From the NCBI GenBank assembly GCA_903959905.1, contig CAJBYO010000061.1:1-52738 (forward strand): 52,738 nucleotides of DNA. The letters are read 5' to 3'. The notes beneath the pieces were generated by a model. The model was not told the origin of the DNA, searched no databases, and saw only the letters and a program-made list of their open reading frames with translations. The stretch comes from an uncultured Bacteroidales bacterium (GTDB lineage: Bacteria; Bacteroidota; Bacteroidia; Bacteroidales; FEN-979). Positions 8,260 through 15,306 of this stretch are shown piece after piece; within the stretch, counting starts at the first letter, position 1; each line of letters opens with the position of its first letter. The position numbers were made by a program, and so were the translations under genes.

Positions 8260-9555
8260 TTATTGAACTACAACCTGGATTGTGTGCCTGCTGCGCAGTT
8301 CCATCAGTGTCTTTCTTCCGTTCAGGACCGGGACCATTGCATCCTCTGAATAGTGACGAACGGTAAACAGTTCAAGGCCTTCGTTGTACCGGGTTTCATA
8401 ATCTCTTCTGAGGAATTCGATCAGGGGTTTTATTTTCTGAGGGTCTGCATCCACACAGATTGAAAAACTGATGGCGGAATTCTGCATGACGTTCACCTTT
8501 ACCCTGAACCTTGCCAGGATGCTGAAAATTTCGCTCAGGTTTTCTTCAATGATAAAAGAAAAGTCGCGTGGCGAGATGGAGATCAGGATTTGATTCTGTT
8601 TCCTGATATATATTGGTGTCTGTATTTTCCATTCACGGATATTCCTGATTTCGGTTCCCGGCAAATCGGGATTTACGAATGACCTGACCCTGAGAATGAT
8701 ATTGGCATTCTCAAGCGGCTTGATCGTTTTCGGGTGGATGACACTGGCTCCATAATAGGCTAACTCTATAGCTTCACGGTATGAAAGGGTCTCCAGGCAC
8801 ACGGAATCAGGCATCCACTTTGGGTCGGCATTCATTACCCCGGGTACATCTTTCCAGATCGTCATTTCCTTTGCTTGCAGGCACCATGCGAAAATCGCGG
8901 CAGTAAAATCAGAGCCCTCCCGGCCGAGTGTGGTTGTGTTCCCCTCTGAATCGCTGCCGATGAACCCCTGTGTAAGTGCAATGGTTCCCCGGCTGGACTC
9001 ACGGAAAAATCCGTGGATGGAATCCTGGATCAGTGTTTCAGTAGTTTTCCAGTCAACCCGGGCGTCGCGGTACGTCGAATCAGTTTTTACCAGGTCTCGC
9101 ACATCAAGCAGTTTTGCAGGGCATTCCTCTAAAACCAGGTAATGTTGCAGGATTGCGGCCGAGATCAGTTCACCGAAACTTACCACCTGGTCGTATTCAA
9201 AATCGTAGGAGTGAGGCATGTCATCGTAAAGGTGCCCCTTGCGGATATAACCCCTTAGCTGGTTGAGCAGTGAATCAACCTCTCCATAAACAATGTGATC
9301 TTTATCGGGGAAAAGTTCACCAATGATTGAAAAATGATAGTCCCACACCTTTTGAAATGACTCTACAACCGCCAGGGGATCTTTGTTTATATAGTCATTC
9401 AGCAGCACTTCAAGGGCATTGGTTGTCTTGCCCATCGCGGAAACCACTACCACCAAAGGGGAAGAATTGAATTGCCTGAGCAGGCGGGCGACGTTTTTAA
9501 TTCCTTCTGCACTGCATACAGAAGCGCCTCCGAACTTGAAAACATTGATGTACAT
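8260..9555 (-). CDS. Aspartate kinase, monofunctional
   Basis: A 431-residue aspartokinase, which forms aspartyl-4-phosphate and commits aspartate to lysine, methionine and threonine synthesis. The start K-F-G-G-A-S-V is the ATP-binding signature. T-T-L-G-R-E-G-S-D-F-T-A is the second nucleotide/aspartate motif, and Y-Y-G-A-S-V-I-H-P-K-T follows. The C-terminal 130 residues form two ACT-like regulatory regions, so feedback by an end-product amino acid is likely. It is not fused to homoserine dehydrogenase. The ATG at 9555 is preferred over one at 9582 because the promoter box lies between them and homology begins at M-Y-I-N-V-F-K-F. It converges on the phosphofructokinase gene and diverges from fbp. 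Confidence 0.94.
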   Translation of the reverse strand: MYINVFKFGGASVCSAEGIKNVARLLRQFNSSPLVVVVSAMGKTTNALEVLLNDYINKDPLAVVESFQKVWDYHFSIIGELFPDKDHIVYGEVDSLLNQLRGYIRKGHLYDDMPHSYDFEYDQVVSFGELISAAILQHYLVLEECPAKLLDVRDLVKTDSTYRDARVDWKTTETLIQDSIHGFFRESSRGTIALTQGFIGSDSEGNTTTLGREGSDFTAAIFAWCLQAKEMTIWKDVPGVMNADPKWMPDSVCLETLSYREAIELAYYGASVIHPKTIKPLENANIILRVRSFVNPDLPGTEIRNIREWKIQTPIYIRKQNQILISISPRDFSFIIEENLSEIFSILARFRVKVNVMQNSAISFSICVDADPQKIKPLIEFLRRDYETRYNEGLELFTVRHYSEDAMVPVLNGRKTLMELRSRHTIQVVVQ

Positions 9556-9559
9556 GGGA

Positions 9560-9567
9560 CAAAAGTA
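9560..9567 (-). promoter_or_regulatory. -7 box TACTTTTG for aspartate kinase (leaderless-type)
   Basis: On the minus strand TACTTTTG ends 4 nt before the ATG at 9555, so transcription would start at or next to the start codon. Confidence 0.55.
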
Positions 9568-9601
9568 AAGAAAAAGAAGCATTGAATCTGATGAAAATTC
9601 C

Positions 9602-9609
9602 TAATTTTG
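9602..9609 (+). promoter_or_regulatory. -7 box TAATTTTG for fbp
   Basis: Exact TAnnTTTG match followed by C, 19 nt before the ATG at 9629. The divergent aspartate kinase box lies only 34 bp away. Confidence 0.6.
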
Positions 9610-9628
9610 CAGTCTAAAACAAGATGTT

Positions 9629-10648
9629 ATGAAATTCAAGACCCTCACTGAATTTATTATTGAACAGCAGAATGAATACCCCTCGGCTTCGGGTGAATTG
9701 TCACGGTTGCTCAACGACATTGGCATAGCCGCAAAATTTGTAAACCGCGAGGTAAACCGCGCCGGACTTGGCGATGTAATGGGTTATGCCGGGGAAGTGA
9801 ATGTACAGGGCGAAGACCAGAAAAAGCTGGATGTGTATGCAAATGACCAGTTTATTGCAGCCCTGAAATCCGGCGGACAATGCTGTGCCATCGGTTCTGA
9901 GGAGAATGAAGATATCATTATCCTTGACAGCGATATCTCAAAACATGGAAAGTATGTTGTTGCCATGGACCCGCTCGACGGATCTTCAAACATTGAATCA
10001 AATGTTTCCATTGGTACCCTGTTCTCCATTTACCGCCGTCGTACTGTCAGGGGATCCGCAACACTTGAAGATTTTATGCAGCCGGGCCGCAACCTTGTTG
10101 CCGCAGGATACGTCATTTACGGCTCCTCCACCATGCTTGTTTATACAACGGGATACGGTGTGAACGGTTTTACCCTTGACCCATCCGTGGGATTGTTTAT
10201 TCTGAGCCATCCGGATATGAAGTATCCCGAAGTGGCCGGCATTTACTCCATCAACGAAGCCAATTATTTCTCTTTCCCGGAAGGAGTGCGCCAGTACATT
10301 CATTATTGCCAGGAAGAAGATGAAGCAACACACCGTCCGTATTCCACCAGGTACATTGGCTCCATGGTTGCCGACATTCACCGGAACATCATCAGGGGAG
10401 GGGTTTTTCTTTATCCCGGCACAACAAAGAACAGGAGAGGGAAACTGAGGTTGCTGTATGAATGCAATCCGGTAGCTTTCCTGGCTGAACAGGCAGGGGG
10501 TAAAGCCTCCGACGGATTCAGGCGCATCCTTGACATACAGCCAACCATGCTGCATGAGCGTTCCCCTTTGTTTGTAGGCCCCACCTATATGGTTGAAAAA
10601 GCCGAGCAGCTGATGAAAGAACATTCACCTGATTTTAAAATCGATTAA
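9629..10648 (+). CDS. fbp: Fructose-1,6-bisphosphatase, class I
   Basis: A 339-residue class I FBPase, which hydrolyses fructose 1,6-bisphosphate to fructose 6-phosphate in gluconeogenesis. The metal-binding signature [10 protein letters not shown] is near residue 112, with E-E-N-E-D ahead of it. [11 protein letters not shown] and the C-terminal [16 protein letters not shown] are typical substrate-site motifs. Length matches the family. It is followed after 7 nt by mfd, so the two are probably one transcript. With a PPi-dependent phosphofructokinase nearby, the cell has both a reversible and an irreversible route at this step. Confidence 0.96.
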   Translation: MKFKTLTEFIIEQQNEYPSASGELSRLLNDIGIAAKFVNREVNRAGLGDVMGYAGEVNVQGEDQKKLDVYANDQFIAALKSGGQCCAIGSEENEDIIILDSDISKHGKYVVAMDPLDGSSNIESNVSIGTLFSIYRRRTVRGSATLEDFMQPGRNLVAAGYVIYGSSTMLVYTTGYGVNGFTLDPSVGLFILSHPDMKYPEVAGIYSINEANYFSFPEGVRQYIHYCQEEDEATHRPYSTRYIGSMVADIHRNIIRGGVFLYPGTTKNRRGKLRLLYECNPVAFLAEQAGGKASDGFRRILDIQPTMLHERSPLFVGPTYMVEKAEQLMKEHSPDFKID

Positions 10649-10655
10649 ACATCGG

Positions 10656-13600
10656 TTGAAGCCTTTTGAACTTTTAACGCTATTTAAGGAACATCCTCTG
10701 GTAAGGGAGGTTGTTGGTCATTTTACCAATTCCGGTGCCATTGACCCCATCCCCCCTGACCCCCTTCTCCATGAAGGGAAGGGGGAGGTAAGTCCCTCCC
10801 TTTTTGGGGAGGGAAACAGGGAGGGGTCCCAAAGATTCAGGCTTCACCTCCAGGGCCTCATCGGCTCTTCCCGCTCGCTGGTAACCGCAGCAGTTTTTGA
10901 GCAGACTTCCAGCACACACATGATTCTGCTGCCCGACAGGGAAACGGCGGCCTATTTCTTCAATGACCTTCAGCAAATGCTCGGCGACCGGGTGTTTTAT
11001 TTCCCGTCTTCGTATAAGCGGGGATTTCAGACAGGGCCCAAGGATAACCAGGGGTTGTTGTCACGTACAGAAGTTTTGAACCAGCTCAGCGGGCGTGCAA
11101 GGAAGTTCATTGTCGTCAGTTATCCCGAAGCAATCGCTGAGAAGGTCGTCAACAAGAAATACCTGGAGAAAAATACGCTGAAACTTTCTGTGGGCGAGCA
11201 GGTGAACATGGATTTTATCCTGGACCTGCTCGTGGAGTACGAATTTGAACGCACCGATTTTGTGGCGGAGCCGGGGCAATTCTCCCTCCGCGGCGGACTG
11301 GTGGATGTTTACTCCTTCAGCAATGACCATCCTTTCCGGATTGAGTTTGCCGGAGACAGGGTATCAACCATCAGGTCGTTTGATCCTTCCACCCAGCTTT
11401 CCATTCAGAAGTTGCAGGAAATCAGCATTGTCCCTGATATACGGGTAAATGGGGAAAAGAAAATCGCCTATGAATCCGTGTTTGAATTCCTCCCTGAGAA
11501 AGCAATCATCTGGGTGGAGGATGCCGGCTCCATGGCTCACCTGATGGAACAGCAACCTTCATCCGAGCTGCTCGTTCACGGAAGTGAATTCCTTAAGGCG
11601 CTGCTTGGTTTTACAACACTCGAGGTCGGACAGCAATTTTATTTTAAGACCGGAAAACCGGTGGTTTTCAATACTTCGCCACAGCCTGCTTTCAATAAGA
11701 ATTTCGACCTTTTACTCCGCGACATTGAGAAAAATGCAGGCGACGGGTTTCAGAATTTTCTCCTCACTGATAACCCCAAACAGGCCGAACGCCTGGAGAG
11801 CATCTTTTCCGATATAGCGTCCAGAAAATCAGATGACCCCTCCGTCACACATCACGCGTCACATGTCACCCTCAACATTTCCCTCCACGAAGGCTTTCTC
11901 GACAAAGACCTGAAGATCGCCTGTTACACCGACCACCAGATCTTTGAACGGTACCACAAATTCCATCTCCGCGACGGTTATACCGCAAAAGAGGCCCTGA
12001 CCCTGAAAGACCTGTATGATCTTCGTCCGGGCGATTTCGTTACCCACATTGACCACGGGGTTGGCAGGTTTGACGGGCTTGAAAAGATCATCAACAATGG
12101 CAAGGAGCAGGAGGCGATCAGGCTCATCTATAAAAATGAAGACCTGCTGTATGTGAGCATTCATTCGCTTCACCGGATTTCAAAATATATCGGCAAAGAG
12201 GGGGCGGCCCCATCCCTGAACCGGCTTGGCTCTGATGTGTGGAACAAGTTAAAGAACAAGACCAAAAGCAGGGTCAAAGATATTGCCAAAGAACTCATCA
12301 AACTTTATGCCGAGCGACGTGCATCCATTGGACTGGCCTGTTTGCCAGATACATACCTGCAGGCAGAGCTGGAAGCCTCGTTTATCTATGAGGATACGCC
12401 CGACCAGATCAAGGCTACCATTGACGTTAAAAAAGACCTTGAAGAAACATACCCGATGGACCGACTGATATGCGGGGATGTAGGTTTTGGAAAAACGGAG
12501 ATCGCGGTCAGGGCTGCCTTTAAGGTAGTGGCTGAAAGCAAGCAGGTTGCAGTCCTGGTGCCCACCACCATCCTCGCACTGCAGCATTATAAAACATTTG
12601 CCGACCGATTGAAGGCGTTTCCCTGCAGGGTAGACTATATCAACAGGTTCAAGTCTGCAAAGGAGCAAAAGAAGCTCCTTGCCGACCTGGAGGAGGGGAA
12701 AATAGATATCCTGATCGGAACCCACAGGCTGCTCAGTAAAGATATCAAATTCAGAGACCTGGGACTGCTGATCGTTGATGAGGAGCAGAAGTTCGGGGTA
12801 GGGGCAAAGGAGAAGATGAAGATGATGCGGGTGAATGTAGACACCCTCACCCTGACGGCAACGCCCATTCCCAGGACCCTCCAGTTCTCGCTCATGGGTG
12901 CCCGCGACCTCTCCATCATCAATACACCCCCGCCCAACCGGTACCCTGTTCAAACCGAAATTCATCCTTTTGGTGAAGAAGTAATAAAGGAGGCCATTAA
13001 AAACGAGGTTCAGCGCGGCGGACAGGTGTTTTTTGTCACCACCAGGGTGATAAACATCATGGACATTTCCGTGATGGTTCAGCGCATGGTGCCAGGTGTG
13101 AAAGTGGCAGTCGCCCATGGCCAGATGGAGGGTCACAAACTGGAAAAGGTCATGCTGGAATTTATTGAAGGTGAGTATGATGTGTTGATCGCAACCACGA
13201 TTATTGAATCGGGCCTGGATATCACCAACGTGAACACCATCATCATCAATGACGCCCATCATTACGGGCTGAGCGACCTGCACCAGTTGCGGGGCAGGGT
13301 GGGCCGGTCAAACAAAAAGGCCTTCTGTTACCTGCTTGCCCCACCCATGTCGTCGCTTACAGATGAAGCCCGCAAGCGCCTGCGCGCCATTGAAGAGTTT
13401 GCCGACCTTGGCAGTGGCTTCAACATTGCCATGCGGGATCTCGACATACGCGGGGCCGGGAATATCCTCGGGGCTGAGCAAAGCGGGTTCATTTCTGAAA
13501 TCGGGTATGAGATGTACCAGAAAATCCTGGACGAGGCATTGCTTGAACTGAAAGAGACAGAATTCAGGGATCTGTACCCGGCAGAAGAGCAGGTAACCTA

Positions 13601-14072
13601 TGTAAGAGACTGCGTTATTGAAACCGACCTGGAGATTCTTATCCCTGACTATTATATCACCAACATCACCGAACGGCTCAACCTCTATAAAGAGCTTGAT
13701 TCCATTGAGACGGAAGAAAACCTGATGAAGTACATGGAGCGCATGATTGACCGCTTCGGGCCGATCCCCCGGCAAACAGAAACACTGTTACACACCATCA
13801 GGCTGCGCTGGCTTGCGCGTAAAATCGGCTTTGAAAAACTTGTTCTCCGGAATGCAAGGCTGACGGCCTATTTTATACATAATTCCGAATCCCCCTATTT
13901 TCAGTCGGAGCAGTTTACTGCCATCCTGGAGTTCATGAAACTGAACCCCCAATCGTGCAAAATGACCGAAGAGAAAAACAGGCTGTTCATGACGTTCAAA
14001 GATGTCCCCGGTATCAATGAGGCATTGTACAAGCTTGAACCATTCCAAATACAAAAAGTTACTAACATTTAA
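10656..14072 (+). CDS. mfd: Transcription-repair coupling factor
   Basis: An 1138-residue DNA translocase that removes RNA polymerase stalled at lesions and recruits UvrA. In order it has an N-terminal UvrB-like region, an RNA-polymerase-interacting CarD-like domain (near G-D-F-V-T-H-I-D-H-G-V-G), a RecG-like helicase core and a C-terminal TRCF domain. Walker A G-D-V-G-F-G-K-T is near residues 607-614 and D-E-E-Q near 708. T-A-T-P-I-P-R-T-L and Q-L-R-G-R-V-G-R-S follow. The start is a TTG at 10656, 7 nt after fbp; the first in-frame ATG is about 88 codons in and would cut the N-terminal domain. Two low-complexity inserts (about residues 28-60 and 395-407) are encoded by repeat sequences (10743-10830 and 11844-11871) that keep the frame open. 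Confidence 0.95.
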   Translation: MKPFELLTLFKEHPLVREVVGHFTNSGAIDPIPPDPLLHEGKGEVSPSLFGEGNREGSQRFRLHLQGLIGSSRSLVTAAVFEQTSSTHMILLPDRETAAYFFNDLQQMLGDRVFYFPSSYKRGFQTGPKDNQGLLSRTEVLNQLSGRARKFIVVSYPEAIAEKVVNKKYLEKNTLKLSVGEQVNMDFILDLLVEYEFERTDFVAEPGQFSLRGGLVDVYSFSNDHPFRIEFAGDRVSTIRSFDPSTQLSIQKLQEISIVPDIRVNGEKKIAYESVFEFLPEKAIIWVEDAGSMAHLMEQQPSSELLVHGSEFLKALLGFTTLEVGQQFYFKTGKPVVFNTSPQPAFNKNFDLLLRDIEKNAGDGFQNFLLTDNPKQAERLESIFSDIASRKSDDPSVTHHASHVTLNISLHEGFLDKDLKIACYTDHQIFERYHKFHLRDGYTAKEALTLKDLYDLRPGDFVTHIDHGVGRFDGLEKIINNGKEQEAIRLIYKNEDLLYVSIHSLHRISKYIGKEGAAPSLNRLGSDVWNKLKNKTKSRVKDIAKELIKLYAERRASIGLACLPDTYLQAELEASFIYEDTPDQIKATIDVKKDLEETYPMDRLICGDVGFGKTEIAVRAAFKVVAESKQVAVLVPTTILALQHYKTFADRLKAFPCRVDYINRFKSAKEQKKLLADLEEGKIDILIGTHRLLSKDIKFRDLGLLIVDEEQKFGVGAKEKMKMMRVNVDTLTLTATPIPRTLQFSLMGARDLSIINTPPPNRYPVQTEIHPFGEEVIKEAIKNEVQRGGQVFFVTTRVINIMDISVMVQRMVPGVKVAVAHGQMEGHKLEKVMLEFIEGEYDVLIATTIIESGLDITNVNTIIINDAHHYGLSDLHQLRGRVGRSNKKAFCYLLAPPMSSLTDEARKRLRAIEEFADLGSGFNIAMRDLDIRGAGNILGAEQSGFISEIGYEMYQKILDEALLELKETEFRDLYPAEEQVTYVRDCVIETDLEILIPDYYITNITERLNLYKELDSIETEENLMKYMERMIDRFGPIPRQTETLLHTIRLRWLARKIGFEKLVLRNARLTAYFIHNSESPYFQSEQFTAILEFMKLNPQSCKMTEEKNRLFMTFKDVPGINEALYKLEPFQIQKVTNI
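10743..10830. repeat. Nested palindromic repeat translated inside mfd
   Basis: A G/C-run-rich palindrome. The inner arms CCCCCTTCTCC and GGGAAGGGGG flank ATGAA, a second hairpin CCCTCCC / GGGAGGG follows, and the outer ends GACCCCAT.. and ..GGGGTCCC can also pair. It is read in frame as a Pro/Gly/Glu-rich stretch (about residues 30-58) between two normal-looking Mfd segments. This resembles interspersed palindromes usually found between genes. Confidence 0.75.
11844..11871. repeat. Four heptamers (GTCACGC type) inside mfd
   Basis: Units GTCACAC, ATCACGC, GTCACAT and GTCACCC lie head to tail and are the reverse complement of the GCGTGAC units at 2295-2322. They encode S-V-T-H-H-A-S-H-V-T in an interdomain linker of Mfd. 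Confidence 0.7.
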
Positions 14073-14105
14073 TGATTCTTTAATGCCTCACGCCCTTACT
14101 TTTCT

Positions 14106-14113
14106 TAATTTTG
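14106..14113 (+). promoter_or_regulatory. -7 box TAATTTTG before the lamin-tail T9SS gene
   Basis: Exact TAnnTTTG match 38 nt before the ATG at 14152 and just after the stop of mfd. It may serve the following secreted-protein genes. Confidence 0.5.
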
Positions 14114-14151
14114 TTTCTGATTTTCGGATAATAACCCTTTAACCCAAACAT

Positions 14152-15183
14152 ATGAAAAAAATTCTACTTTTTTGTGCCGCCCTTTTATCCGGAGGCATGC
14201 TTTTTGCCCAGACCGACTGCTCTGATATCATTATTTCGGAATATGTTGAAGGGTGGAACAACAACAAGTCACTGGAACTTTATAATCCTACATCTGCTGT
14301 CATCACACTTGACGGCAGTTATCGCCTGATCCGTTACTCAAACGGAAGTTCAACCTCCGACCAGGAAATTGCCTACAATCTTCCCCTTACAGGAACGATT
14401 GCACCTTTCAAAGTCATGGTGATTATCCAGGATACAATCCCAGCAGGCCAGGATACCATGGTATGGGCAGGATTGAAGAAAAAAGGCACCTGGCTTGCTC
14501 CTTATGCTTACTCAACAGCACCACCCTACACCCAGGGAGGAAATGTGGTTTTCTGGAATGGCGATGATGCTGTTTCCCTTCAGAAGAAACAGGCCAATAA
14601 TACATGGAAAGACCTTGATATTTTTGGTGAAATCGGGGTACGCCCGACGAACTGGCAGGGCACATACAGCCCTTCCGGAGCATGGACAGACACCAAGCCA
14701 TATGTACTTGGTGTTGGCGCGTATCTTACTAAAAGCAAAACACTGATCCGCAAGCGTGCGGTGAAACACGGCGTGGACCTGTTAACCATGATCCAGTACG
14801 GAAGTACAACAACCGGCGGGGTTCCGAACAGTTTCAATGCTATGTTGGAATATGACACGATGCCTGCCAATTTCTTTGACAGTCTTGGCTTCCATACTTG
14901 CGATTGCAAAAATTCATCAGGTATTGGAAAACTTACTGCTGACCAGCAGGTTGTTATTTCTCCCAACCCAGTCACCAACGGACATTTCACCGTGCAAACT
15001 GTACTGCCTGTATTGTCTGTTGAAGTTGTTTCCATCGTAGGCCAGTCGGTTTATTACCGCGATTATGCATCACGGCCCAAAGATATCAGTGTGTCACCGG
15101 ATAACCTGTCAAACGGATTGTATCTTGTCAAAGTCAGAATAAGCGAAAACCAGACAGTGATTAAGAAAATCATCGTTCAATAG
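14152..15183 (+). CDS. Secreted lamin-tail-domain protein with T9SS sorting domain
   Basis: A 343-residue protein with a signal peptide (M-K-K-I-L-L-F-C..., cleavage after F-A-Q near residue 20). A lamin-tail-like beta domain begins D-I-I-I-S-E-Y-V-E-G and continues S-L-E-L-Y-N-P-T, the usual opening of bacterial LTD proteins. The last 75 residues are a T9SS sorting domain with I-S-P-N-P and N-G-L-Y-L-V-K-V. Such LTD domains often accompany secreted nucleases or phosphatases, but no catalytic domain is visible here. It is the first of three same-strand genes with the TonB receptor and the PLD-like protein. The role is unknown. Confidence 0.82.
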   Translation: MKKILLFCAALLSGGMLFAQTDCSDIIISEYVEGWNNNKSLELYNPTSAVITLDGSYRLIRYSNGSSTSDQEIAYNLPLTGTIAPFKVMVIIQDTIPAGQDTMVWAGLKKKGTWLAPYAYSTAPPYTQGGNVVFWNGDDAVSLQKKQANNTWKDLDIFGEIGVRPTNWQGTYSPSGAWTDTKPYVLGVGAYLTKSKTLIRKRAVKHGVDLLTMIQYGSTTTGGVPNSFNAMLEYDTMPANFFDSLGFHTCDCKNSSGIGKLTADQQVVISPNPVTNGHFTVQTVLPVLSVEVVSIVGQSVYYRDYASRPKDISVSPDNLSNGLYLVKVRISENQTVIKKIIVQ

Positions 15184-15246
15184 ATTACGGGGACGGTCTT
15201 ATCCTGTCCCGGTTGTAAGGATATCATTGCGGTTTAACCCATGAGA

Positions 15247-15278
15247 GCGTAGAGACGTGGCGTGCCACGTCTCTACGC
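15247..15278. repeat. Perfect 15-bp inverted repeat (GCGTAGAGACGTGGC)
   Basis: Arms 15247-15261 and 15264-15278 are exact reverse complements around GT. It has no T-tract, so it is unlikely to be an ordinary terminator. It lies between the lamin-tail and TonB receptor genes and could form a stable hairpin in a shared transcript. Confidence 0.85.
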
Positions 15279-15306
15279 ATCATAAATAAACAAATCCCAG
15301 GAACAT

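Noticed and set aside
12249..13283. 344-codon minus-strand frame inside mfd
   Set aside because: It is antisense to the helicase core, whose motifs are intact, and its product has no recognisable domain and unusual composition.
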